Source: Parachlorella kessleri (Eukaryota; Chlorophyta; Trebouxiophyceae; Chlorellales; Chlorellaceae). From it: a DNA stretch of 64,000 nucleotides. The DNA is taken from assembly GCA_001598975.1 (NCBI GenBank), contig BBXU01000888.1, positions 41,752-105,751 on the forward strand. The letters run 5' to 3'. Every line of letters begins with the position of its first letter. Position 1 is the first letter of the stretch. The position numbers were made by a program, and so were the translations under genes. Below, piece after piece: positions 1-10,055 of this stretch. The notes beneath the pieces are model-generated. The model did not search any database. It was not told the DNA's origin and saw only the letters and a list, made by a program, of their open reading frames with translations.

Positions 1-3000
1 CTGGTGAGTGAATGAAGCCCAGCATCGACCAAAGACTTTGCAGAACTTCCCTCCAGACAATCCCACCCCGCACCTTGGCCCGAGCCTGCTGCAGCTGCAC
101 AATGACCTCATCCCTCACAGCCAGGTCCCCCTTGAGGCACTCCACCTCCAGCTGGCTGTCGACCAGCAAGTCGGCCGCCGCTGACTTGAGCTGCGCTTCC
201 GCCCTAAGTGCCTCCAGCTCGGTTTGGACAAGCAGGCCAGCTGCCGCAGACTTGAGCTTGGCTTCAAGCTGCTCCCTGCCCTTGTCCGCCTGTGCAGGGG
301 GGAAAGGGTGGAACCGGGCTGTGACACAGTCAAAGCTCGCTGCGGTGGGTTTTGATCATGACATACCTGTGTAGCACGGTTATTTCGCCCAGCAGCCTGA
401 GCCCCTGAGCCGCGCTTGCAACCAAGCGTCCCAAAAAGAAGCTCTGACCCAGGCTCCACAAGGAATTGTGCAAGATGCTGCAGGGTGCAGCACATCCAAC
501 ACTGTAGCGTTCTCGGAACAGGGCCACGGAGTCGGAGCAAACTTGGCAAGCACACTCAAAGCAGCTTTGAGTGTGCTTGTCTAGCGTTCAACGACACTAT
601 TGTCCAAAGCCCCTCGAGAACGCCAATCATTCACGAGGGTAAGCCACAGACGCCCGCAGACCGCCACTAGCCCAAGCATACCTCCTCCCTAGCCATCGCC
701 AGCTCCTGCTCCTGCTCAGCCAGCCTCTCTCTAAGCCCTGCCGCCTCCTGTTGCAGCTGCACAATGGCCTCAGCCCTGGCAGCCAGGTCCTCCTTCAAGC
801 TCTCAACTTCCAGCTGGCTCTGTACCAACAGATCTGCCGCTGCTGACTTAAGCTGTGCTTGGGTCGTCTGGCAGTCCAGCTCGCTCTGTACCAGCAGGTC
901 GGCCGCTGCTGACTTGAGCTGAGCCTGCTCCGTCTGACAGTCCAGCCGGCTTTGTACGAGCAAGTCAGCTGCTACTGACTTGAGCTGAGCTGCTGAACTT
1001 TCTGCCTCCAGCTGGCTCTGCACCAGCAGGTCGGCTGCAATAGATTCTAGCTGCGCTTCCAGCTGCTTGTTTGCTTCGGCCGCCTGCAAAGTAGGACAGG
1101 AGGATGGGCCCATTTAGCCGTCATTCCAGTGTTCAAGAGTGAGCTTTAAGTGTGGAAAACTGAGCATGCCAGATGAAACAATGTATGGGCACAGCTACAG
1201 GTCGTGCAATTCGAGGCAATTGCCACAGGCTGTCTCAGACAGTGCCTAAAGATTCAATGGCTTACCTATGAAGAGCAGTCTCGTAGACAGGACTGCTTAA
1301 ACCACCAAGTTTATTTCCTTCCAACCATCCCAAGTACAAGCCACCAAGTCTATCACAGCACACCCAGAGCTACCTAATGGCCACTGGCATCAAACCAGCA
1401 CCAATGGGCTTCTTGCGGCAAGAATGACAAGCCGCACAGCCAGGACTGCAAGGTGTGTACGCAGCACTGCAAGGTGTGCTGTAGCTCCTTGCTCCCTAGC
1501 CCAGCTTACCTCCTCCCTAGACTTTGCCAGCTCCTCCTCCTTCTCAGCCAGGCTCCCCCTCAACCTCACCGCCTCCTGCTGCAACTGCACGATGGCCTCG
1601 TCCCTGGCAGCCAAGGCGCTTATAAGCCTCTGAAACTCCAGCTGGTCGTCAACCAGCATGTCCGCCGCCGCAGAGGTCAGCTTCGCGTGCTCGGTTTGGG
1701 CCTCCAGCTTTGCACGGACCAGCAAGTCGGCCGCTGCTGATGTCAGCTGCGCCTGCTCGGCCGCACACTTCAGCTGGCTTCCAACCAGCAGCCCCGCCGC
1801 TGCTGACTCATGCTGTGCTTCTGCTGCCTCGGCGTCCAGCTGGCTGTCAACAAGCAAATCCGCTGCCGCAGACTCGAGCTGTGCTTCCACCTGCTCTTTC
1901 GCCTTGGCCGCCTGCGAAAAGGTACAGTGAACCTAGTTGCAAGCGCTGGCAGGTAAAGTTGTTGCCAGCGTTCGTTCAAACACATGCAAGCTCGATGGAC
2001 CCTTTCCCTGCATGCTGGAGCACAAGTTGGGAATCGCGGCACCGGCACGCTATGCATCGCTGTGTAAAAATGCAGGGGGTCCCCAGTTGTTCCCTAGTAC
2101 TCAATATTACAGCCGAGCCGGCCTCTATTCACGGGAATATGGGTGAGCACCTCCTTGGGGGCGGCTGCGGCGTCAAATGGCCGCCGGGCCAAGTAGCTGG
2201 TCTGCCGGGCCTTTCACCCTCCAGCACGCATGGATCACAAGCTGGACAACAAGGAGCTACCAGCCACCGGCCACATGTGAGACAACTGATCCTAACACAA
2301 CACTCTCATCACATATGGCCATTAATCATAACCACGGGCCACTCACATTGCTGTTTTACTGACCCACCTCCTTCCAGGCTCTTGACAGCTCCTTCTGCTG
2401 CGCAGCCAGCTTCTCCCTAAGCTCATCTCCCTGCTGCTGCAGCTGCGCGATGGTTTCGTCCCTTGCGGCCAGGGCACCCGTGAGCCTTCCAAACTCCAGC
2501 TGGTCATTGACCAGCATGTCCGCCGCCGCAGAGGTCAGCTTCGCGTGCTCAGTTTGGGCCTCCAGCTTCACACGGACCAGCAAGTCGGCCGCTGCTGACG
2601 TGAGCTGCGCCTGCTCGGCCGCAGACTTCAGCTGGCTTCCCACCAGCAGACCAGCCGCCGCTGTTGCGTGCTGTGCTTCTGCTGTCTGGGCCTCCAACTC
2701 GTCATCAACAAGCAAGTCCGCTGCCGCAGACTCGAGCTGTGCCTCCACCTGCCTTTTCGCCTTGGCAGCCTGCAAGTAGGTACGGTGAACCTGTTGCACA
2801 AGACGGCAGGTGGAGTTGTTGGGTTGGCAGTGCTCTTAAAACACAACCAAGGTGGTACCGGGCACCTACAAGCGTGTCGGGGAGCAAAATTACAAAGCAA
2901 TGCACCACGAGCGCCTCGCAGGTTATGTACAACAGTGTGGAACCGCGTTGGGCCAGAGGTGCGGCCTTTCGCTGCCCCACCCAGAAAAGCAGATGCGCCA

Positions 3001-5704
3001 GATGTCGTGCAAGGTGACGCATTCATCATGTATGGCCCTCCGTAGGTGTCCACCCTACCAATCTCACACGTCCCTCACCCTCCATGAAAAACACTGGCAC
3101 AACGATTACATACCAGCCACCGGGCACAGCTTGGACAAGTCGCCCTTAAACACCCCTCCCCCATCTCACACAGCCACAAGTAATACAAAAGGGTTTGGTG
3201 TATTTGTCACTCCTATTTACTTAGCGACCCAGCATCTCACTGCTTGGGCTGACTCACCTCCTTCCGGGCTCTTGCCACCTCCTCCTTCTGCTCCGCCAGC
3301 TGTGCCTTGAGCTCCTCTGTCTGCTGCCGCAGCTGTGCAATGGTCTCATCCCTGGCAGCCAGGCCGCTCGTGAGCCTTCCAAACTCCAGCTGGTCATTAA
3401 CCAGCATGTCCGCCGCCGCAGAGGTCAGCTGAGAGTGCTCTGTCTGGGCCTCTAGCTTAGCACGGACCAGCAGGTCGGCCGCTGCTGACGCGAGCTGCGC
3501 CTGCGCCGACCCAGCCTCCAGCTGGCTCTGCACCAGCAGGTCGCCTGCTGCAGACTGGAGCTGCGCTTGTGTCGCTTGACATGCCAGCTTGCTCTGTACC
3601 AGCAAGTCGGCTGCTGCTGACTCTAGCTGCGCTTCGCGCTGTTGTTGCGATGGGTATGTCTGTGGGGCAGGCGACAAGGGCACAGGAACTGGCTTAGCCA
3701 GGCATCCTCACTATTAGACATATAGAACGACATGCAAGAAATTGCACTTTCACAAGGCAATCTCGGCAGACCCCACCATTACATTCAACTCGCAAGCTTC
3801 CACAGGCTCAACACAGTCCTACCTCAGAGCGCCTTTGCTGCAGCTGATGTAGGTGGACCCCTTAGCAGAACTCCGTCATGCTCAGTATACATGCGCCTTG
3901 CCAGTCAAATCCAGCCAAACAATATTGCAACCGTACCCGCCGCTATACTATTGACCCAAGTTGAGCCTACTCCCACCACACCTACCTCGTCCACGACCCC
4001 TGCCAGCTCGGCCTCCTTCTCAGCAAGTCTCTGCCTAAGCCCAGCCGCCTCCTGCTGCACTGCCTCCAGAGCTGACTCCCGCTCTGCCAGCCTCTCCCGC
4101 AGCGCCGCTGCCTGCTGCTCTAACGCCTGCGCTGCTGGCGCGGTCTGGACACCCTGACTGCTCTGCACTTCCGCAGCGGAAGCTTGACTGGCCGGCTGCA
4201 GCTGTTCATAAGCCTGCTGGAGCTCTGCTGTTCGGCCTTCCGGCTGGGTGGTGAGTGTCTCCACTCGCTCCTCCTGTGCCTGCAGTAAACGAGGGCAACA
4301 CTACTCATAATAGACTAAGGTTGCTCACATCCCCCGCTGGGGACTTCCACGACGTAGAAGCTTGATACATTTCTCTGAAACTGAGCTGAGATTTGCACTG
4401 CATGACCTTCACTGGACTGCGCCTTGACTGCAGCGGTGGGGTCACCGTTGTAGGGTACTCAGCTAAAAGGATGCAGAGCGGGTCAAGAAGCCAGGGCTCC
4501 CCCTCAATCAGCTCCAACCCCATTGAGGGCTTCCAGAAAGAGTCTCACACAGGGTGGCCACGACCATACTGCATGGCTTGGTGCGAAGAGCCCTGTACAC
4601 TGTGCCAGAGTCTGCCATGGCCCGCTTGGTTCTCACCTGCGCTTCCGCCGCCTGGAGCTGCTGCACAGTGCCCTGCTGCTCCTCGGCTTTGCCCTTCCAC
4701 TCCTCCACTGCCTGCCGCAGCTGCTGCAGCTCTGCCTCCCGCCCAGCTAGCGCCCCGCCAAGCCGGGTGGCCTGTGCCTGGCTCTCAGCCAGGGCCCGCT
4801 GCGCTGCTGCCAACTGCTGAGCCAACCTGTCCTGCTGTTCCTGCTGCCTGCTGGCATCTTCTGGCCCTACAGGCCACCCAGCCGCTTCATTAGTACCCAC
4901 ACTGTCTGACATGGCTGCCGCCTTGGGGCTGCCTTGCGTGGAGGCCGGCTCCCTCGCCGCCACAGACTCTGCGCCGGGGCTGCTGGCCAGGGGCACAGCA
5001 ATCTGCTGCGGCGATGGCGGTTGCTGCCGCGTCGGCTGCTGCAGCTGCGGCCGCGGCGGTGGGTTGGGACTGTCAGTTGCGTTGATGTGGAGCGTGAGGT
5101 GTAGGGGTTCTGCGGGCTCGCCGCTTTGCTGCCGCAGGGCGGCATCTAGCCGGGCCTGGAGGTCGGCTATCATGTGGTTCTTGAGCCGCAGAGCCTGTGC
5201 CACCATACACAGGCTTGCATCCACCTGCGCAGGGGCATAGCGTGGAAAGCGACACATAAGCGTGCAGGAGAAACGGCGTCATATCTTGGCACACCGCACC
5301 ATAACAGTGGCCCGCTGAGCCAGCTTCTACTGAAGCCATATTATGTTTGCAAGTGTTCCAGGGGCGCAAGTAGTCTGACCAGCAACTAGGCGCCACCGAA
5401 AAAATAAGTGCGTTTGCAACAGCTCCGCTTCACTCCAAAAACACCAACACACAGTTGCCTTCATACACAGTTGCCTTCATACACAGAATTTGAGACTGTC
5501 AACTTGCCCACCCGCAAACTCAACATGCCTCACTGTTTGGTGTGGCTACACCCTGGCTGCCCTCTCAAAAAAACCCTCCCCTACCTCGTCGGCCTTGTAA
5601 AGTTTGGCCTCGGCATGCTGCCGACCAGCTTGAGAGCGAATGCTCCAGCTGCCCGGGCTTGCAGGCATGCTTGTAAGCTGCGCGCTGGGAGGCTGCCGAA
5701 CCAT
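1..5704 (-). CDS. Coiled-coil protein with tandemly duplicated repeat exons (3' end off window)
   Basis: Exons on the minus strand, all phase 0: 5704-5585, 5224-4637, 4279-3986, 3659-3258, 2769-2368, 1911-1510, 1083-682, and one beginning at 289 that may run to the window edge. Each junction has GT/AG ends and joins in frame. The start is the ATG at 5704, giving a 40-residue first exon beginning MVRQPPSAQLTSM. Exons 2 and 3 encode Gln/Ala/Glu-rich coiled coil with a proline-rich stretch. The next four exons are each exactly 402 nt (134 residues) and carry four 22-residue repeats of the type QLESAAADLLVQSQLEAQT, followed by a heptad-rich tail. No membrane segment, signal peptide or enzymatic motif is visible. 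I do not recognise a family; a structural, cytoskeletal or organelle-associated role is only a guess. It is divergent from the gene at 5965. The exon at 289 has only two repeats and a degenerate tail, so the true 3' end is unknown. Confidence 0.72.
682..3659 (-). repeat. Four tandem copies of a 402-nt symmetric exon with its intron
   Basis: The exons 3659-3258, 2769-2368, 1911-1510 and 1083-682 have identical length and phase and start with related residues (AAKAKRQ, AAKAKEQ, AAEANKQ; the first copy differs). Separating introns are 488, 456 and 426 nt. Each exon contains four 66-nt (22-residue) sub-repeats, so there are two nested repeat levels. A shortened fifth copy starts at 289. Because the exons are symmetric (phase 0-0), each added or lost copy keeps the frame. 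Confidence 0.8.
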
Positions 5705-5964
5705 CAGGCTCCTGTCAACTGCTCATAACAGTGGAAACAGACCTACGATGGCACTGAAAAGGAACAAGGCCGTATGAGTCACGGGTTCCAGCCGTCTACC
5801 GTTCAAGTGCCAGCCATGCAGCATGATGTGGGTGCTGTGCAGGCATGTGTGCAGGGAAACAAATGCCTGGCCATCAACTGCCCTCGTAAGGCTTCTTGTC
5901 ACAAGTTATATTTGTTCTATATTACTGCTCACTGTTTCCTCTGCATGTCAGCGACATGTGATCC
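5705..5964. promoter_or_regulatory. Short divergent intergenic region, likely bidirectional promoter
   Basis: Only 260 bp separate the start codons of the minus-strand coiled-coil gene (5704) and the plus-strand gene at 5965. Both 5' UTRs and core promoters must fit here unless unseen upstream exons exist. No canonical TATA box is obvious. Confidence 0.4.
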
Positions 5965-6439
5965 ATGGCAGCGCACGACCCAGGAATATACAAGAAGTCA
6001 GGGGCACCTCAGCTGATTGATTCTGCGCACGCATGTGTCCGTGCTGCCCTGGCCACAGCCCGCCTGACTGCTGAGGGGTCGGGGATTAGTGTGAGTCTAG
6101 CTTTCCCAGTGTCTCGTCGGCAAGGCTCTTGACCACTCTAGTTCAGACGAGGGAGAAGTATATGTCAACATTGTGAACGTGCAGAAAATTCGTGAGGCCA
6201 GTCAACAGCTGGTCAAGTCTGAGCAGAGCATCGTGAAGACGCAGCACGTTGTTGAATCGTTGCCCAAGCTAGTAGCCTCCCTGCGAGGCACACAGGACCT
6301 CATTGTCCAGCACGGCAGCAAGCTGCCAGCGCTGCAGTCGCAGACCTCTCAAGTCTGCCAGCAGCTGCTGCTGGGGAGCAATCGGCGAGTCAGCAGCGGG
6401 GGTAGCGGCAGTGCAGCATCATCGCCGCCTGCTAGTTGA
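5965..6439 (+). CDS. Small helical protein, faint resemblance to BORC subunit 7
   Basis: The ATG at 5965 opens MAAHDPGIYKKSG. A junction at about 6077/6142 gives a 136-aa product ending at the TGA 6437-6439. The splice is uncertain: a better donor (GTGAGT at 6091) has no in-phase acceptor at a sensible distance, and the donor used here (GTCGGG) is weak. The product is amphipathic helix with heptad-like spacing (LVKSEQSIVKTQ, LPKLVASLRGTQDLIV) and a Gly/Ser tail. Size, a cysteine followed by a short helix near the N-terminus, and the long helical body recall BORCS7-like subunits of the lysosome-positioning BORC complex. This is weak, motif-level similarity and could be chance. The stop lies 99 bp before the next start codon on the same strand, so the two reading frames may share a transcript. 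Confidence 0.45.
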
Positions 6440-6538
6440 CTTTGAGCTTTGGTCAGGCCTCGTTGCTTGGGATCAAATGTCGCTTCCTCACCAGACAGCT
6501 GCTCAGAGGTGCCTGGTGACGAATGCTGTGGTGAGCAG

Positions 6539-7808
6539 ATGGAGGCAGCACTGAGAGCAGCAGAAGAAGCTCTGCTGGGGGGCCGCCCCAGCCTTGCACT
6601 GGCTCTGCTGTCAGCAGCGTCAGATGCGAGTACTGCAGCGGGGCAGAAGGAAGCAGGCTCGTCAAGTGCAGAGCTTTGCCGCAGGCAGCAGCAGCTGCAG
6701 GCATTGTGCCGAGTTCACCTCGCAGGTCCCTCACTAGAGAGCTGGAGCAAGGTGAGGAGCAAGGCTCATACCTGGCAGTGCCCCTTCTCAATGACAGTTC
6801 GTGTAAACCCTGCTAGGGCTCCAGTGTGGGCAGCAAGCCCTTCGCCAGCACCTGTCGGCCATAGGAAGGAACGCTCGTCCAAAACAGCTACTTGCCACAT
6901 GTATAACCTACGGCACATTGTCTCCATTGCTCAGTAACCCACCACGTTCCCTCGGTTCTATGCAGCTGCTTGGCTTTGCCAGCCCTCGGGAAGCTGCGAG
7001 CCAGCCAGCTGAGGTGCGGCGGCGGTACCGCCAGCTGGCAGCAGCGGTACACCCAGACAAGTGTGCAGTACCAGGGGCCAGCCAGGCCTTCCAGAAGCTA
7101 CAGGGAGGTGTGCAGGGGCTACTGAAAGGGGTTGACAGCGGTGGGGCAGAGGCTGGCCATGCTGCTAAGCGGCGGCGGCACAATGATGGGCTGAGCCCAC
7201 TTGATGAGGAACCTGGGGAGACGGACACTCTGAGGGATGAGGAGTGGTTCGACGAGGCCTGGCTGGCCTCAGATAATGATGGCTTTGCTTGGTGGAGTGA
7301 GTGGGACGCATTCACCTCCCCTCCAGATCTGCCGGACCACCCGGGCGAACAGCAACAGCACCAAGAAGGACAGCAACCGCAGCAGGCCCAGCAGCCGCAA
7401 CAAGGAGAGGCAGAGCAGTCACTGCCAAAGGTCAGCAGTGCCGGCATCACCCAAGGTGGGCGAATCCAGCATGGCCCATGTGGCGACAGGCAAGAGGTCA
7501 AGGCCCCCGTGGGCAGTCCTGCCTTAGCAGAAAATGCCGGAGCTGCACCTTCTGTCGGTGGGACAGGCAGTGGGGCTAGTGCGGCAACTGCTGCTGCTGC
7601 TGTTTCAAGTGCTGCTGCTGCCGCCCCCAAGGCAGCTGGTGAGAGTGAGCAGCCAGAGGTGGATGATGTGACACAGCTTGCCAACTTGGACCTTGAGGAG
7701 TTGAGAACAGAGGTGCAGCGGCGCCAGAATGCGCTGCTTGGCGCCCGTAGTGACGGTGGAGTCAAGCCACGACCATCGATGCAAGAGCTAAACATGCGTT
7801 TGAGGTGA
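6539..7808 (+). CDS. J-domain (DnaJ-like) co-chaperone of plant type
   Basis: Two exons, 6539-6751 and 6966-7808, both phase 0, give 351 aa. The first exon encodes a helical N-terminus beginning MEAALRAAEEAL, which matches the layout of plant J-proteins with an N-terminal helical repeat before the J-domain. The second exon opens the J-domain: LLGFASPREAASQPAEVRRR leads into helix II and the HPD tripeptide (AVHPDK), then a short helix III. HPD is the residue set that stimulates Hsp70 ATPase activity. The rest is acidic and Gln/Ala-rich with no zinc finger, so it is not a canonical DnaJ. A conserved C-terminal helix (LANLDLEELRTEVQRRQNAL) ends the protein. The last codons overlap a possible donor (GAG/GTGAGC at 7805), so a further 3' exon cannot be excluded. 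The client and compartment are unknown. Confidence 0.75.
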
Positions 7809-9350
7809 GCAGGCAGCCACACGCTATATTTCCGGGTCATGGCGGCCATTCCTTGAGGGCGCGCTCTGCCTGTGTTTACCATACTCATTGCGACCTTGCA
7901 TGCGGGCGTGCTCCAGCCCTGGCCGGAAAGGCAGGGGTGGGTGCTGCACCGTGTTAGAAACTGTTTGAGGCGCTGCATGGTACTTACATATGCTCATGGC
8001 TCCCATTGTGCTTGTGGTGGCACCTGCTGGGATGTGGCAGGTAGTGTGGACCCTTGAGTGGATGTGTGCAATACGGCCTGTCCACTGCAGCAGCTGAGTG
8101 CCCTGAAGGGGACACATTCTTGCTCACCAACTGCAGTCTACCAGGTGTGTGCAATCACTATGCTGGGTGCTTGTGTATGCATTGCAGGAGGGCCAGGGGT
8201 GTGTTGATTAGCAAACTACAGCAGGGTGCTCCACCATCAACCGCACCATCCGAGGGAGGCTTCCTGTGACTACACATAGCAGTTGGAGAACCCCTGGCTT
8301 GCCCTGCCTCAAAACCCACTTGCCCAATTACCCGCGAGTGACACCTAGTTTTGCGCAAGGACCCAGACTTTGCGCAACTGCTGGCAGAGGTTGTGTTGGC
8401 TTTGCTCACCATACTCTTAGTCCTACAAAGTTCATGGCTTGGCAGGCCATCTGTCTGCTTGTATTAATGAGGGTGGTAGGTAGTGCGAACAGAGAGGAAA
8501 TAGGGTATATCTGTACTGAGGGCCGGGCTGGATGCAAATGTGCTGCTGAGTCTTAGCATGGGTGGCAGGTAGTGCAAACAGGGAGTAGAGCTGAGCTGGG
8601 CTGGACTGGACTGGACGGAACTGACAGGGCTGGATGCAACATGAGCCTGAGTCTTGCCTGAGTCTTGCTATGAGTGCCTAGTATTGCTAGGTGCAAGAGC
8701 TTTTGTTCGGATCCAGTGGTGAACGTCATCTCTTTCTGTTATCAAGTATACATCTTGTCTTTCAAGTACAAGGCTTGATTGTATGTATGTTGGGTTCCAT
8801 GTCCAGCGGCTGAGATGACATAACTTGGCCCAGGTACACATGGTACCTTGTACACTTGGCACAGACGTGTCAGCATGTCCAGCCATTCGAACTGGTACCA
8901 AGTCAACTTGGAGTGCACATGTGCCTTGTATGGACCTCATTGACTATAAGTAACCATGGTCAGCCACAAGCCGCATCAGGCAGCACTGACAGCTGCTACC
9001 CACAAAAGCCCTTCCGGGAAGAAAATTCCCTTGGCTTCGAAGCCATCCTTGCACAGCGGCTCAGAGTCCCAAGCTGATTGAGGCCTAATCATGCGCCCTT
9101 GCATTTGCTACCTCCGATCACATAGTGAACAAAGCCCACAGTACAGCCCAACCAAAATGTGCCAAGCATGCTCCCAATCAACTGCATCACACAACAGTAA
9201 ATTGCGTTAGCTAGATGGACGACCCCAAACATGGCTTTTTCAGCACTTTTACCTGCTTGCTCCCCTTCCCCACAACCTTGTAGCAATAAACCCATTCTAT
9301 GTGCCGTAGCACCTGCTACATGCTACCGCCCTGGCTCGCCATCCTTTGCT
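7809..9350. other. Gene-poor stretch; 3' UTR plus spacer with short repeats
   Basis: I see no splice-compatible coding series here. The stretch holds two members of a short dispersed repeat (8472-8540 and 8561-8640) and a small tandem CTGGA-rich run near 8590-8620. Open frames are short and lack family features. Confidence 0.5.
8472..8640 (+). repeat. Two adjacent members of a short dispersed repeat
   Basis: Members start at 8472 and 8561 with GGTGGYAGGTAGTGCRAACA and contain GGGCTGGATGCAA some 50-60 bases later. Related sequence occurs at 27711-27780, and the 5' part alone at 57728-57752. I see no coding capacity and no clear terminal inverted repeats. Confidence 0.5.
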
Positions 9351-9655
9351 GCAGGTGGCCCTTGCTCAAGCGTCACTGAGCCGCCACACAAGCTGGAAGA
9401 TGCTGGCTGTGAGGCCAGACGACCAGCCTGCACCCTCCCAAGCTTTTTCGGAGTTTCCTTGCATCCCAACCGCTGCGTCCACCGCCCTGTCGACCCGACT
9501 GCCCACAGGACCTGGCATACCTGACGGCTAGCACTTCCAGGTGAGGCAATGAGTTGCGACTGCTAGGGCTGACCTGATCCCAGTCATGGCCCCAGGCTGT
9601 GAGTCCTGTTGCATGTTTCATGGCTGCCTGACTTGCTGCGGACTTCTTGCCCTAA
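9351..9655 (+). pseudogene. Decayed copy of exon 2 and flanking intron of the gene at 11888
   Basis: The segment aligns base by base with 12324-12610. It keeps the acceptor (GCAG at 9351-9354), an exon body beginning VALAQASLSRHTSWK, a donor after 9540 (CCAG/GTGAGG), and downstream intron including GCCTGACTTGCTGCGG. Indels in the second half of the exon break the frame, which runs into TAG. It has no companion exons and is best read as a non-functional partial duplicate. Confidence 0.75.
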
Positions 9656-9689
9656 CATGAGATTCTAGTATTGGCCTCCGTGGGCAGAA

Positions 9690-10055
9690 GACAGCAGCAA
9701 GTCAGGCTGACCCCAACATGGAACGAGGCATTGAACCTGAGGCCATGACAGGGCATTGGTCTGCCCAAGGTAGCCCCACCCACCGCTCACATGCAGCTGC
9801 TTGCCAGCAGTTACGCCAAGTCAAGGTGAGCACAGTGGTGAGCAGGGGCGGTGGGCGCAGCAGTAGGGATGCCGGGAAACTCCAAGAAGGCTGGGAGAGC
9901 GCAGGCTGGTCAGCAGGCCTCATAGTCAGCAGCTTCCAGCTGGTGGGGCAGCTGAGTGACGCTTTGCACAAGGGCCACCAGCAGAGCATGGCAGGCCAGG
10001 GCGTCAGGCCGGGGACCAGCAGGGGAGCCTGGCAGCGAAGGAGGCCAGGCTAGCT
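9690..10055 (-). pseudogene. Second decayed copy of exon 2 region, inverted relative to the first
   Basis: Read on the minus strand, this matches the gene at 11888 from upstream intron (CTGGTCCCCGGCCTGACGCC, also at 12282-12301) through exon 2 and into the downstream intron. The acceptor has decayed from GCAG to GCTG and the exon carries frame breaks. It faces the plus-strand copy at 9351-9655 across about 35 bp, so the pair forms a large imperfect inverted repeat. Confidence 0.75.

Noticed and set aside
682..3659. CRISPR array or satellite DNA for the regularly spaced repeats
   Set aside because: The repeats are coding, kept in frame, and bordered by splice sites; spacing reflects exons and introns.
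9351..9655. Functional paralogue of the gene at 11888
   Set aside because: Frameshifting indels and absence of companion exons indicate decay.
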